From positions 496,001 through 560,000 of the forward strand of contig NZ_KB894093.1 of the NCBI RefSeq assembly GCF_000374305.1: a stretch of DNA of 64,000 nucleotides. The letters run 5' to 3'. The stretch's first letter is position 1. Each line of letters starts with the position of its first letter. Below the pieces are notes generated by a model. It made no database searches, was not told the origin of the DNA, and saw only the letters and a program-made list of their open reading frames with translations. Shown here in pieces: positions 18,106 through 26,637 of the stretch. The position numbers were made by a program, and so were the translations under genes. Source of the DNA: Actinomadura flavalba DSM 45200 (GTDB lineage Bacteria; Actinomycetota; Actinomycetes; Streptosporangiales; Streptosporangiaceae).

Positions 18106-21100
18106 GCGGCGTCCGGGGTGAGGGCGGGGCTGCGGCGGCGCCGTCCCCGGCGCGGATCGGCGCCCGGGCCGGGGCGCGCGCCGGGCAGCGCGAGGACGAG
18201 CAGGACGGCGAGCGCGACGGCCTGCGCGCCCGTCCACGCCTGCCGGACGACCGAGCCGCCGGACAGGCGCAGCGTGCCGCCCGCCGCCGGGACCGGGTAG
18301 CCGCGCGCCCAGCCGTCCACGGTGCGGGCCTCGACGTCGCGGCCGCCGAGGGTGGCGTGGGTCGCGCCGGACGGGTCGGTGACGAGCAGCGTCCGGCCGG
18401 GCGCCCCCGGCGGGACCGCGACGGCGTCGCGGGCCGGGAGCGGCGTCGCGGACGGCCCGTCGAGCAGCATCAGGCGGCCCGCCGGGACGGGCAGCCGCCA
18501 CACGCCGAACGCCGCCGCGCGGCTCTCCCGGGTCAGCTCCGGCGACGCGTCCAGCACGGCCGTCAGCGGGTCGCGGCCGGGGTCGGGGACCAGGACGTAC
18601 TCGATGCCCATCCGGGCGAGCGGCGCCGCGTCGTCGCCGGGCCGCGCGCCCGCGAGGGCGGCGACGAGCCCGTCCAGCCTGCGCGCGGCGGCTTCCGGCA
18701 CGGGCGCGGGGTCGCCGAGCGCCGGGCGAGCGCCGTCGCGCAGCACGGTGTGGCCGACGCGGCCGTCGCGGGTGCGCAGGACGAGCGTGCCGGGGGCGTG
18801 CGGTCCGGCGAGGAAGTCGGGGACCGTCCCGGCGGGGACGCGGCCCAGCGGGCCGTCCACGCCCCGCACGACCCACGTCACGGCGGCGACGGCCGGTGCG
18901 CTGACGGCCGCCGCGACCACGAGCGCACCGCCGATGCGGGCGAGACGTCCCGGGCCGGTCAGCGCGTCGGCGGCGCGGGCCACGGCCGTCGCCGCCGCGA
19001 GCAGCAGCCCGGCCGCCGCGACGGCGAGCGCCGTGCCCGGCCAGACGGCGGCCCGGTCGGCGCCGTTCGTCACGGTGAGGGCGCCCGCCAGGACGGCGAC
19101 GAGCAGCCCGCCGAGCGCGATCAGCCAGCCCGCCAGCACCGTCGTGCGGCGCGTCCGCAGCAGCAGCGCGGACGCGGCGGCCGCGGCGAGGCCCGCCATC
19201 GCCCACGCGGCGGGCGTTCCGGGGCCGCCGGGGTTGAGCAGCAGGACCCCGTCCGGCGTCGTGCCCCGGACCGGGGCGTGCACGCCCGCCTCCAGCAGGA
19301 ACCGCGACGGGTGGCGCAGCAGGCCGAGCGTCCAGGGCAGCAGGAGCAGCGGCGGCACCGCGACCACCAGGACCAGGTGACGGCGCGCCGCGCCGCCCGG
19401 CCGGTCCAGCAGCAGCCACGCCGCGCCCGCCGCCAGCAGCGCGAGCACCCACGTCAGCGGCACGAACGCCAGCGCCACCGTCAGCAGCAGCGCCGCGCCC
19501 CACGCCGCCCGCGCCCGCCGGACCGGCTCGGGCACCGCGCCGTGCCGGGGCAGGCCCGTCATGCGGGCGACCCGCGCGGCGAACAGCGGCAGCACCACGA
19601 GCACCGTCACGGTTCCGACGCGGCCCTGCGCGACGGCGCCCGTCGCGGTCGGCAGCAGCGCGTACGCGGTCGCGAACCAGGCGCGCTCGGCGGGCCGGGC
19701 CGGGCGGCGCGGCGAACCCAGCAGCCGGGACGCGCGGTACGCGGCGAGCCCGGCCAGCGGGACGCCCGCGAACAGCAGCAGCGTGACCGCCAGCCACGGC
19801 TTGCCGAACGTGACCGTCGACAGCAGCGCGAGAAAGCCCACGTACGGCGGCTCGCCCGCCAGATACGCGGTCCACAGGTCGGACGCCCCGCCCCGGGCGG
19901 GGACGAGCGCGCCGCCGCCCAGCTCGGTCCCGGCCGCCGGGAGGGACCGGGCGGCGGCCAGCGTCACGGCCGTCAGGCCGAGGCCGAGCAGGACGGGCGG
20001 GCGCGTCAGCGTCCGGCGCGCCCAGCCCGGTTCGTCGGACGCGGCGCGGCGCTCGGCGGCGGCGCGGCGGCGCGCGTCGCGGGCCGCGAACCGGTCCGAC
20101 AGGGACTCGGCGAGCCGCCGCCGCGCGACGCCGCTGGCCAGGTGGCGGCGGACCGTCCGGTACACGTGCATCCGGCCGCCCGAGCGCTCCGCGCGCATCC
20201 GGCGCAGCCGCCACGGCGAGCGCAGCACGTCCGCGAGCGCGGCCAGCTCGGCGCGCGCCTCCGCCGTCCGCTTCGTCGCGACGAGCCGCGCCGCGCGCAC
20301 CGCCGACGCCTGCACGTTGCGCAGCAGCGCGGCGGGCAGCGCGCGGGCGGGCAGGTTGCCGAACAGCGTGTAGAGGGCGTTGCGGCGGTCGCGGCGGCGC
20401 GGCGAGTCGGCCGCCATGCCGATGCGCCGCAGCCCGCGCCGGGCCGCCTCGGCGTGGTGGACGACGGCGTCGCTCACCGCCATGACGCGCTCGCCCGCCG
20501 CGTGCGCGCGCCAGCAGAAGTCCAGATCGTCGCGGAACAGCCCGAACGCCAGGTCGAAGCCGCCCAGGCGCTCCCACACGTCGCGGCGGACGAGCATCCC
20601 GGCGCTGCCGACCGCGAGGACCTCGCGGTCGCCGTCGTGCTGGCCCTGGTCGAACTCGCCGGGGTCGATGCCGGTGTCGCGGCGTCCCGCGCCGTCCACG
20701 GTGACGCCCAGTTCCAGCAGGACGCGGCGGTCGTCCCAGTCGCGGACCTTCGGGCCGAGGACGGTCAGGCCCGGGTCGCGGGTCGCGGCGTGCAGCAGGC
20801 GGTCCAGTGCGGTGGGGGCGGGCGCGGAGTCGTCGTGCAGCAGCCACACCCACTCGCTGCGAGCCCCGGCGCCCGGATCGTCGTCGGGCACGGGCAGCGT
20901 CGCCGCCGGATGCCGCAGGCCCTCGGCCAGCGCCTCGCCGAAGCCCGTCGTGCGGGGCAGCGTCAGCACGTTGCCGGGGCCGACGACCTCGCGGAGCACG
21001 GCCGGGCCCCGGTCGCGGCTGCCGGTGTCCACGGCGACGAGGCGCTGCACCGGACGCGTCTGCGTCAGCACCGCCTTGAGCGTCGCGGGAAGCCACGCGG

Positions 21101-21218
21101 CGCCGTCGTGCGCGACCAGGACGGCGGTGACGACGTGCCGGTCGGTGACGGGGGCGCCCGCGGGCGCGGCCGGGCGGGCGGCCGGTCCGGCCGTGCGGGG
21201 ATCGGTTGTGGGGGACAA
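18102..21218 (-). CDS. large GT2 glycosyltransferase with polytopic membrane C-terminus
   Basis: About 1038 residues from the TTG at 21218 ([13 protein letters not shown]); the start is uncertain, since a GTG at 21260 and a later GTG ([16 protein letters not shown]) are alternatives. Residues about 25-300 form a GT-A domain: [42 protein letters not shown] as the DxD-type site, [16 protein letters not shown] and [19 protein letters not shown] long C-terminal part carries about 12 to 14 hydrophobic helices and extracytoplasmic loops. The architecture suggests transfer of a sugar at the inner face with flipping or polymerisation. It is translationally coupled to DUF5719 and lies next to whiB, a conserved arrangement. 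Donor and acceptor are unknown. Confidence 0.88.
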   Translation of the reverse strand: MSPTTDPRTAGPAARPAAPAGAPVTDRHVVTAVLVAHDGAAWLPATLKAVLTQTRPVQRLVAVDTGSRDRGPAVLREVVGPGNVLTLPRTTGFGEALAEGLRHPAATLPVPDDDPGAGARSEWVWLLHDDSAPAPTALDRLLHAATRDPGLTVLGPKVRDWDDRRVLLELGVTVDGAGRRDTGIDPGEFDQGQHDGDREVLAVGSAGMLVRRDVWERLGGFDLAFGLFRDDLDFCWRAHAAGERVMAVSDAVVHHAEAARRGLRRIGMAADSPRRRDRRNALYTLFGNLPARALPAALLRNVQASAVRAARLVATKRTAEARAELAALADVLRSPWRLRRMRAERSGGRMHVYRTVRRHLASGVARRRLAESLSDRFAARDARRRAAAERRAASDEPGWARRTLTRPPVLLGLGLTAVTLAAARSLPAAGTELGGGALVPARGGASDLWTAYLAGEPPYVGFLALLSTVTFGKPWLAVTLLLFAGVPLAGLAAYRASRLLGSPRRPARPAERAWFATAYALLPTATGAVAQGRVGTVTVLVVLPLFAARVARMTGLPRHGAVPEPVRRARAAWGAALLLTVALAFVPLTWVLALLAAGAAWLLLDRPGGAARRHLVLVVAVPPLLLLPWTLGLLRHPSRFLLEAGVHAPVRGTTPDGVLLLNPGGPGTPAAWAMAGLAAAAASALLLRTRRTTVLAGWLIALGGLLVAVLAGALTVTNGADRAAVWPGTALAVAAAGLLLAAATAVARAADALTGPGRLARIGGALVVAAAVSAPAVAAVTWVVRGVDGPLGRVPAGTVPDFLAGPHAPGTLVLRTRDGRVGHTVLRDGARPALGDPAPVPEAAARRLDGLVAALAGARPGDDAAPLARMGIEYVLVPDPGRDPLTAVLDASPELTRESRAAAFGVWRLPVPAGRLMLLDGPSATPLPARDAVAVPPGAPGRTLLVTDPSGATHATLGGRDVEARTVDGWARGYPVPAAGGTLRLSGGSVVRQAWTGAQAVALAVLLVLALPGARPGPGADPRRGRRRRSPALTPDAA

Positions 21219-21343
21219 CGCTTCCGCTCGTTCTGTCGCGGGGTTGGGGGGTGCGCCGACGCGATCGGCACGGCGCTTACTGTACGCACGTCCCCGCCCG
21301 AGCGCCCGCAAACACGGCATATCAGACTCGCCCGGACATGCGA

Positions 21344-21379
21344 ACGGCTCCGGCCCGCGTACCCGCGGACCGGAGCCGT
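21344..21379 (-). terminator. terminator hairpin after whiB
   Basis: A 16-position stem with a single mismatch (ACGGCTCCGG at 21344-21353 pairs with 21370-21379, then CCGCG with CGCGG) and a 4-nt loop. It starts 10 bp past the whiB stop on the minus strand. Confidence 0.7.
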
Positions 21380-21388
21380 GGCGGACCT

Positions 21389-21655
21389 CTAGACCGCCTG
21401 ACGCTTCAGTTTGCGACGCTCCCGCTCGGACAGCCCGCCCCAGATGCCGAAGCGCTCGTCATGCTGGAGCGCGTACTCCAGGCATTCCGCCCGCACTTCG
21501 CATGCCCGGCAGACCTTCTTGGCCTCGCGGGTCGAGCCGCCCTTCTCCGGAAAAAACGCCTCCGGGTCGGTCTGAGCGCACAGCGCGCGCTCCTGCCAGC
21601 CCAGCTCTTCACCCTCGTCTGTGCCGTGCGCCAGCGGGACGACCACCTCGCTCAC
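21389..21655 (-). CDS. whiB: WhiB-family Fe-S transcriptional regulator
   Basis: An 88-residue protein. Four cysteines, Cys26, Cys49, Cys52 and Cys58, in the pattern C-x22-C-x2-C-x5-C bind a [4Fe-4S] cluster. The G[I/V]WGG turn (70-74, GIWGG) is followed by a basic tail [12 protein letters not shown] that contacts DNA. Wbl proteins work by binding the principal sigma factor and DNA. Length and position beside the large GT2 and fbiA match WhiB (Streptomyces sporulation regulator) and mycobacterial WhmD/WhiB2, hence the symbol. A palindrome (21744-21755) and a lower-GC stretch upstream probably hold its promoter. Confidence 0.93.
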   Translation of the reverse strand: MSEVVVPLAHGTDEGEELGWQERALCAQTDPEAFFPEKGGSTREAKKVCRACEVRAECLEYALQHDERFGIWGGLSERERRKLKRQAV

Positions 21656-21728
21656 AGCGCACCTCCTAGCCCATGGAGCCCCCGGTCAATGCCTTCCTGT
21701 AGCTCCGTCCCCCTGAGAAGGCAGCGAA

Positions 21729-21756
21729 CTACACATCTGAAATTACACGCGTGTAG
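21729..21756. promoter_or_regulatory. palindromic element upstream of whiB
   Basis: TACACGCGTGTA at 21744-21755 is a perfect 12 bp palindrome, and CTACAC at 21729-21734 repeats its half-site, mirrored by GTGTAG at 21751-21756. It lies about 90 bp upstream of the whiB start in a lower-GC stretch. It may be an operator or autoregulatory site; no regulator is assigned. Confidence 0.4.
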
Positions 21757-21759
21757 TGC

Positions 21760-21780
21760 CCGTTCCGTCAAGCGGAACGG
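21760..21780 (-). terminator. hairpin downstream of the Q/Y/G-rich membrane protein gene
   Basis: CCGTTCCG (21760-21767) and CGGAACGG (21773-21780) form a perfect 8 bp stem with a 5-nt loop, 77 bp beyond the stop at 21857 on the minus strand. It separates this gene from whiB. Confidence 0.45.
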
Positions 21781-21856
21781 CTTTCTGCCGGGACGAACCG
21801 GAAGCTTTTCCGCGAGCCGCGCCTGCCTTTGGCGAAGAGATCAGTTAAACGGGGCG

Positions 21857-22834
21857 TCACTGCGGCGGACGGTTGTCCCGGTACCAGTCGCTCTCGTCAC
21901 GGCGCTCGCCCTGCTGGCCCTGCTGCTGCCCGTACTGCTGCTGGCCCTGGTTCTGCTCGCCCGAGCCGCCGTAGGCGCGCGTCCACTCGCCCGCGCTCTC
22001 GTCCTCGGCCTGCTGGGCGGGCTGCTGGGCCTGCTGGCCCTCCTGCTGGCCGTACGCCTGCTGCCCGTACGCCTGCTGGCCGTACTGCTGCTGCCCGTAG
22101 TCGGCCTGCTGGCCCTGCTGCTGCCCGTACTGCTGGCCGTAGTCCTGCTGCTGCGCGGGCTGCTGCCCGTACGCCTGCTGGCCCTGCTGGCCGTACTCCT
22201 GGCCCGCCTGCTGACCGTACTGCTGCTGGCCGTACTGCTGGCCGTACGCCTGCTGGCCCTGCTGCTCGTAGCCCTGCTGCTGCCCGTACTGCTGGCCGTA
22301 GCCCTGCTGGCCCTGCTGGTAGCCGTAGTCGGGGTAGCCGCCGACCTGGCCCTGCGGCGCCGGCTTCGGCGCGGACGGAAGACCCTGGAACAGCGAGAAC
22401 GCGTACCAGGCCGCCGCGGCGGCCACGGCGAGCTTGGACGCGCCGTACAGGAACGTGCTCAGCTTCGCCACGCCCGCGCCGGTGCTGCCGCCGCCGATCG
22501 TCGGCACGCCGATGTCGGCGAACATGCCCGCCAGCCAGGCCAGCGCGCCCAGCAGCAGGATGCCGCCCAGCACGCCCAGCGCGCCCATGACGATGATCCG
22601 CGCGGACTTGGTCGGCGTCGCGCCCCACGTCACCAGCGTGACCGCGAGCGCCAGCAGACCGGCCGTCACGACCTGCGTGAAGAAGCCATCCCCCGTCTCG
22701 CTGAACGCCCGGATGGTGAAGTCCCCCCGCCCGAACGCGAGGACGATGAGACCCGCCAGCAGTTGCAGTCCGGCGGCACCCAGCAGAATCCAGGCGGCCG
22801 GCTCGCGCAGGCGCTGGACGGCTTCCTTGTTCAC
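21857..22834 (-). CDS. membrane protein with prion-like Q/Y/G-rich C-terminal tail
   Basis: A 325-residue protein with an ATG at 22834 ([19 protein letters not shown]). The N-terminal half (about 1-145) has four hydrophobic segments: [55 protein letters not shown] and [20 protein letters not shown]. From about residue 160 to 310 the sequence is almost only Gln, Tyr, Gly and Ala, in imperfect repeats of YGQQ and [10 protein letters not shown]. It ends in a charged [16 protein letters not shown]. Such Y/Q/G tails are intrinsically disordered and prion-like; some actinobacterial envelope and division proteins have similar tails. It is monocistronic. No function is established, and the tail side is probably cytoplasmic. 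Confidence 0.85.
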   Translation of the reverse strand: MNKEAVQRLREPAAWILLGAAGLQLLAGLIVLAFGRGDFTIRAFSETGDGFFTQVVTAGLLALAVTLVTWGATPTKSARIIVMGALGVLGGILLLGALAWLAGMFADIGVPTIGGGSTGAGVAKLSTFLYGASKLAVAAAAAWYAFSLFQGLPSAPKPAPQGQVGGYPDYGYQQGQQGYGQQYGQQQGYEQQGQQAYGQQYGQQQYGQQAGQEYGQQGQQAYGQQPAQQQDYGQQYGQQQGQQADYGQQQYGQQAYGQQAYGQQEGQQAQQPAQQAEDESAGEWTRAYGGSGEQNQGQQQYGQQQGQQGERRDESDWYRDNRPPQ

Positions 22835-22862
22835 GACGATCTCTCCAGACGTTGCGGTCTCG

Positions 22863-22938
22863 CCCGTCCCGGCGGAAGGGCGCCAGTACTCCAGACGGTT
22901 CCCGCCCGCGGGCGGGCGTCACCCCGTCCCGGCGGAAG
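22863..22938. repeat. 16 bp direct repeats flanking a perfect palindrome in a divergent promoter region
   Basis: CCCGTCCCGGCGGAAG occurs at 22863-22878 and again at 22923-22938, exactly 60 bp apart. Between them CCCGCCCGCGGGCGGG (22901-22916) is a perfect 16 bp palindrome. The arrangement lies between the divergent starts at 22834 and 23085. It could be an operator set or a remnant of a duplication. The remaining intergenic sequence shows nothing else clear. Confidence 0.5.
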
Positions 22939-23084
22939 CGATCTCCGTCGTCGGCGACCGGATGACTGCGTAGAGCTTCGCACATCGCGGTCCCTGACGT
23001 CTCTTCCCCCCGCAGGCCCTCATGACGCCCCAAACCCGGCTCCCGCAGGCCACGGGCGCTCTCCGGGCGTTCTAGGGTGGACGC

Positions 23085-24023
23085 ATGAAGATCGTGGCGC
23101 CGGCGGGCGGAATCGGCGCGGCCCGCTTCCTGCGCGGGTTGCGGCAGGCCGCACCCGAGGCGGAGATCACCGTCATCGGCAACACCGGCGACGACATCTC
23201 CCTGTTCGGGCTGCGCGTCTGCCCCGACCTCGACACGGTGATGTACACGCTCGGCGGCGGCATCAACGAGGAACAGGGCTGGGGCCGCGCCGCCGAGACC
23301 TTCACCGTCAAGGAGGAGCTGGCCGCCTACGGGGCCGGGCCGAGCTGGTTCGGGCTCGGCGACCGCGACTTCGCCACCCACATCGTCCGCACGCAGATGC
23401 TCGCGGCCGGGTACCGGCTGTCGGCCGTCACCGAGGCGCTGTGCCACCGGTGGGAACCGGGCGTCCGGCTGCTGCCGATGACCGACGACCAGGTCGAGAC
23501 GCACGTCGTCGTCGACGACCCCGAGCACGGGCGCCGCGCGATCCACTTCCAGGAGTGGTGGGTGCGGCTGCGCGCGTCGCTGCCCGCCGTCGCGATCACC
23601 GCGATCGGCGCCGACGACGCCAAGCCCGCGCCCGGCGTGCTCAAGGCCATCGAGACCGCCGACGTCGTGCTGTTCCCGCCGTCCAACCCCGTCGTGAGCA
23701 TCGGCACGATCCTCGGCGTCCCCGGACTGCGCGAGGCGTTCGCGGCCAAGACGGTCGTCGGGGTCTCCCCCATCATCGGCGCCGCGCCGGTGCGCGGCAT
23801 GGCCGACGCCTGCCTCACCGCGATCGGCGTCGAGACCACCGCCGAGGCGGTCGGGCGGCACTACGGCGCCGGCCTCCTCGACGGCTGGCTCGTCGCCGAG
23901 GAGGACGCCGCCGCCGACGTCCCCGGCGTCACCGTGCGGGCGCGCCCGCTGCTCATGTCCGACGCCGAGAGCACCGCCGCGCTGGCCGGGGCCGCGCTCG
24001 ACCTCGCCCGCGAGCTGGCATGA
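23085..24023 (+). CDS. fbiA: 2-phospho-L-lactate transferase (F420 biosynthesis)
   Basis: A 312-residue cytosolic enzyme that joins the activated phospholactate or phosphoenolpyruvate moiety to the deazaflavin Fo, forming (dehydro)F420-0. The N-terminus [19 protein letters not shown], then [22 protein letters not shown], and later [20 protein letters not shown] are signatures of the CofD/FbiA family; the length is usual. The start is the ATG at 23085. A TAGGGT -10-like element (23073-23078) eight bases before it suggests a nearly leaderless message, although GGTGG could serve as a weak ribosome site. It overlaps fbiB by ATGA, so the two are translationally coupled. Confidence 0.96.
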   Translation: MKIVAPAGGIGAARFLRGLRQAAPEAEITVIGNTGDDISLFGLRVCPDLDTVMYTLGGGINEEQGWGRAAETFTVKEELAAYGAGPSWFGLGDRDFATHIVRTQMLAAGYRLSAVTEALCHRWEPGVRLLPMTDDQVETHVVVDDPEHGRRAIHFQEWWVRLRASLPAVAITAIGADDAKPAPGVLKAIETADVVLFPPSNPVVSIGTILGVPGLREAFAAKTVVGVSPIIGAAPVRGMADACLTAIGVETTAEAVGRHYGAGLLDGWLVAEEDAAADVPGVTVRARPLLMSDAESTAALAGAALDLARELA

Positions 24024-25303
24024 ACCTCCAGATCTTCGGGATTCCCGGGCTGCCCGAGGTCGTCGCCGGTGACGATCTGGCGGCGCTCGTCCCGCTCGAC
24101 CTCGTCGAGGACGGGGACGTGCTCGTCGTCACGTCCAAGATCGTCAGCAAGGCCGAGGGGCGGGTGCTGGCCGCCGCCGACCGCGAGAAGGCCATCGACG
24201 CCGAGACGGTCCGGCTCGTCGCCCGGCGCGAGCACGCCCGCGGCGTGACGCGCATCGTGGAGACGCGGCAGGGCCTCGTGCTCGCCGCCGCCGGGGTCGA
24301 CGCGTCCAACACCGAGCCCGGCACCGTCCTGCTGCTCCCCGAAGACCCCGACGCGTCCGCGCGCGCCCTGCGCACCGGGCTGCGCGCCCGGGGCCGCGAC
24401 GTCGCGGTCATCGTGTCCGACACGTTCGGGCGGCCGTGGCGCAACGGCCTCACCGACGCCGCCATCGGCGTCGCCGGGCTCGACCCGCTCGACGACCTGC
24501 GCGGCCGGGCCGACGCGCGCGGCAACGTCCTGGAGGCGACGGTCACCGCCGTCGCCGACGAGATCGCCGCCGCCGCCGAACTGGTCAAGGGCAAGCTCGC
24601 CGGGGTTCCCGTCGCGGTCGTGCGGGGCCTCGCGCCGCTCGTCACCGACGCCGACGGGCCGGGCGCGCGGGCGCTGATCCGGCCGCCGCACGAGGACATG
24701 TTCCGCCACGGCTCCGCCGACGTCCTCTACGCGCGCCGCACCGTCCGCGAGTTCACCGACGAGCCCGTGGACGGCGCGGCCGTCCGCCGCGCCGTCGCCG
24801 CCGCGATCACCGCGCCCGCCCCGCACCACACGACGCCGTGGCGGTTCGTCCTGCTGGAGAGCCCCGAGTCGCGGGTGCGCCTGCTCGACGCCATGCGCGA
24901 CGCGTGGGAGGCCGACCTGCGCCGCGACGGCTTCTCCGCCGAGTCCATCGCCAAGCGCCTGCGCCGCGGCGACGTCCTGCGCCGCGCGCCGTACCTGGTC
25001 GTGCCGTGCCTGGTCATGGACGGCTCGCACCCCTATCCGGACGAACGCCGCGCCTCGGCCGAACGCGAGATGTTCGTCGTCGCCACCGGCGCGGGCGTCC
25101 AGAACCTCCTGGTCCAGCTCGCCGTCCAGGGCCTCGGCTCCTGCTGGGTCTCCAGCACGATGTTCTGCCGAGACGTCGTCCGCGACGCCCTCACCCTCCC
25201 CCCCGACTGGGACCCGATGGGCACAGTAGGCATAGGCCACGCAGCATCCCCACCCCCCAACCGCCCCCCACGCGACCCCGAAACGTTCCTAGTCACCCGC
25301 TGA
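24020..25303 (+). CDS. fbiB: F420-0:gamma-glutamyl ligase / dehydro-F420 reductase fusion
   Basis: A 427-residue two-domain protein starting at the ATG at 24020. Residues about 1-245 are the CofE-type ligase adding glutamates to F420-0: [39 protein letters not shown] and [13 protein letters not shown]. Residues about 246-427 are an FMN-binding nitroreductase-like domain: [29 protein letters not shown] and [10 protein letters not shown]. In mycobacterial FbiB the second domain reduces dehydro-F420. Fusion of both is the actinobacterial form. The CRISPR array begins 12 bp after its stop with no terminator between. Confidence 0.96.
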   Translation: MNLQIFGIPGLPEVVAGDDLAALVPLDLVEDGDVLVVTSKIVSKAEGRVLAAADREKAIDAETVRLVARREHARGVTRIVETRQGLVLAAAGVDASNTEPGTVLLLPEDPDASARALRTGLRARGRDVAVIVSDTFGRPWRNGLTDAAIGVAGLDPLDDLRGRADARGNVLEATVTAVADEIAAAAELVKGKLAGVPVAVVRGLAPLVTDADGPGARALIRPPHEDMFRHGSADVLYARRTVREFTDEPVDGAAVRRAVAAAITAPAPHHTTPWRFVLLESPESRVRLLDAMRDAWEADLRRDGFSAESIAKRLRRGDVLRRAPYLVVPCLVMDGSHPYPDERRASAEREMFVVATGAGVQNLLVQLAVQGLGSCWVSSTMFCRDVVRDALTLPPDWDPMGTVGIGHAASPPPNRPPRDPETFLVTR

Positions 25304-25315
25304 GAACCACCCATC

Positions 25316-26003
25316 GTCGCGACCCCCCGTAGGAACGATGGGGACGTGGCGTTCGCGCGGCGTCGTCCGGCCGCTGCGGCGTGTTGCGACCCCTCGTAGG
25401 GGCGATGGGGACCTCACGCGGGAGCGCGCGGCCGAACTGCTGGACCGGTTGCGACCTCTCGTAGGGGCGATGGGGACGCGGGTGAAGGTGCAGGTCTACC
25501 GGGCGCCGCTGGGGATGTTGCGACTCCTCGTAGGGGCGACGGGGACCGGGTGGGTCCAAGTCAGTGAAAAGCCCGAGCACGTTGCGACCCCTCGTAGGGG
25601 CGATGGGGACTGCTGCCGCGCGGGTGCGTGAGCTGGCCGCCGCCGGTTGCGACCCCTCGTAGGGGCGATGGGGACCCGGCCATCTCGACGCGGCGCACGT
25701 TGGCGAGGGCCTGTTGCGACCCCTCGTAGGGGCGATGGGGACCCGGCCATCTCGACGCGGCGCACGTTGGCGAGGGCCTGTTGCGACCCCTCGTAGGGGC
25801 GATGGGGACTCGCCCCGCAGCAGGCCCTCTACTGCGGCGACGGTTGCGACCCCTCGTAGGGGCGATGGGGACCTCGCCGTCACCGCCCCACCCGATCTGG
25901 TCCACCAGTTGCGACCCCTCGTAGGGGCGATGGGGACGTGCGGGTGCGCCGTGGCGCCGATCGTGGGCGACCGGTTGCGACCCCTCGTAGGGGCGATGGG
26001 GAC
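25316..26003 (-). CRISPR. CRISPR array, 11 repeats and 10 spacers, no cas genes nearby
   Basis: The repeat is 30 nt; on the plus strand it begins GTTGCGACCCCTCG and ends TAGGGGCGATGGGGAC. Repeats start at 25316, 25383, 25448, 25517, 25581, 25646, 25713, 25780, 25843, 25908 and 25974. Spacers are 37, 35, 39, 34, 35, 37, 37, 33, 35 and 36 nt. Each repeat holds a CCCCT-CGT-AGGGG hairpin. The repeat at 25316 has four changes, those at 25448 and 25517 have one and two, and the others are identical, so the old end is on the left and the leader on the right. crRNA is therefore expected from the minus strand, where the repeat ends in GTCGCAAC as a likely 5' handle. Spacers 6 and 7 are identical. No cas gene lies in the window; the type is not assigned. 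Confidence 0.97.
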
Positions 26004-26392
26004 CCCACAGTAAAGCCGCAGGTCGGCCAACCGCTAACCCCCGGTTTTTGAAGAGATCTTCAGCGAGCCTCCGGTCGTGTCGTCAACCCCGGCGTGTCGC
26101 TGAAACCAAGGCTCAAATCCGTACCCAGCGTACGCCGGTCCCGGCGCGTTCCGCAGCGACCCGGACGCCTCAGACCGAACCGACTCCCGGCCAAAGAACA
26201 CAGCCGACACCACCTGGTCCAGCGCCGGTCAACCACGCGCAAGGCCACCACAACACGACCCCAGCACGAACGCAGAGAACACCCCGCAACTGCCCAGCAG
26301 ACCACCAGCCCGCATCGCGCGACCCACAGCCTCGATCGAGACTCACGCCCGCACCACGCACGCCCAGCGCGACGCGCCCCGACCGCAACCAC

Positions 26393-26405
26393 GGGCGATG
26401 GGGAC
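26393..26405. repeat. isolated half copy of the CRISPR repeat
   Basis: GGGCGATGGGGAC equals the last 13 bases of the CRISPR repeat on the plus strand, 390 bp beyond the last repeat. The 12 bases before it match the repeat only partly. It may be the stub of a lost array end or coincidence. Confidence 0.4.
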
Positions 26406-26485
26406 ACCAAGACCGGCGGCGAGCCGAAGAAGCGCGCCTAGCCGCGACGCCCCTGTTCGGGCTGCCTCCGAGTTCGGTAGGAGTG

Positions 26486-26494
26486 TTATCCACA
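26486..26494 (+). promoter_or_regulatory. DnaA box (first of two)
   Basis: TTATCCACA, a perfect match to the classical DnaA-box consensus, within GTTATCCACAGG (26485-26496). The same 12 bases recur at 26608. Confidence 0.5.
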
Positions 26495-26543
26495 GGCAGC
26501 GGCGACGGCCGCGCGCGATGCCCTTAACGCGGGAGGATTACGT

Positions 26544-26578
26544 CAAGGGGGTCCCCATGCGGGTTGCGGACCCCCTTG
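26544..26578 (-). terminator. terminator hairpin after fbiC
   Basis: CAAGGGGGTCC (26544-26554) pairs perfectly with GGACCCCCTTG (26568-26578) around a 13-nt loop. It lies 60 bp beyond the fbiC stop on the minus strand, between the two DnaA boxes. Confidence 0.6.
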
Positions 26579-26608
26579 TCGAGTTGCCTCAAGGCCCTTC
26601 GGAAGAAG

Positions 26609-26617
26609 TTATCCACA
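26609..26617 (+). promoter_or_regulatory. DnaA box (second of two)
   Basis: TTATCCACA again, in the same orientation and with the same flanks (GTTATCCACAGG, 26608-26619), 123 bp after the first and 21 bp from the fbiC stop codon. Confidence 0.5.
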
Positions 26618-26637
26618 GGCTTCGGCAGGGTGCTTCG

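Larger units (their letters stand above)
26004..26637. other. gene-free region: probable CRISPR leader, A/C-skewed segment, DnaA boxes
   Basis: No reliable gene is seen. The first ~100 bp (with GGTTTTTGAAGAGATCTTC at 26043-26061) are the probable array leader. From about 26161 to 26400 the plus strand has only about 11 T in 240 bases and is dominated by C and A. A half-repeat matching the CRISPR repeat lies at 26393-26405, two DnaA boxes at 26486 and 26609, and the fbiC terminator at 26544-26578. A 159-codon open frame (26048-26527) lacks the codon bias of the neighbours and is not called. Confidence 0.55.

Noticed and set aside
18357..21392. 1011-codon plus-strand open frame opposite the large GT2
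   Set aside because: It is Arg/Gly/Ala-rich antisense sequence without any domain; the minus-strand GT2 has clear motifs.
21206..24019. Long plus-strand open frame continuous with fbiB
   Set aside because: It runs antisense through whiB and the Q/Y/G membrane gene and then out of frame over fbiA; high GC leaves few stops. FbiB begins at the ATG at 24020 coupled to the fbiA stop.
25311..26003. Spacers matching genes inside this window (self-targeting)
   Set aside because: No spacer was recognised elsewhere in the window by reading; a real search was not possible.
26048..26527. 159-codon open frame beside the CRISPR leader
   Set aside because: The residue mix follows the A/C skew of the DNA and not a protein pattern; it contains the stray half-repeat and has no ribosome site.
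26480..26625. Chromosomal replication origin
   Set aside because: There are only two DnaA boxes, no AT-rich unwinding region and no dnaA/dnaN/parAB genes nearby.
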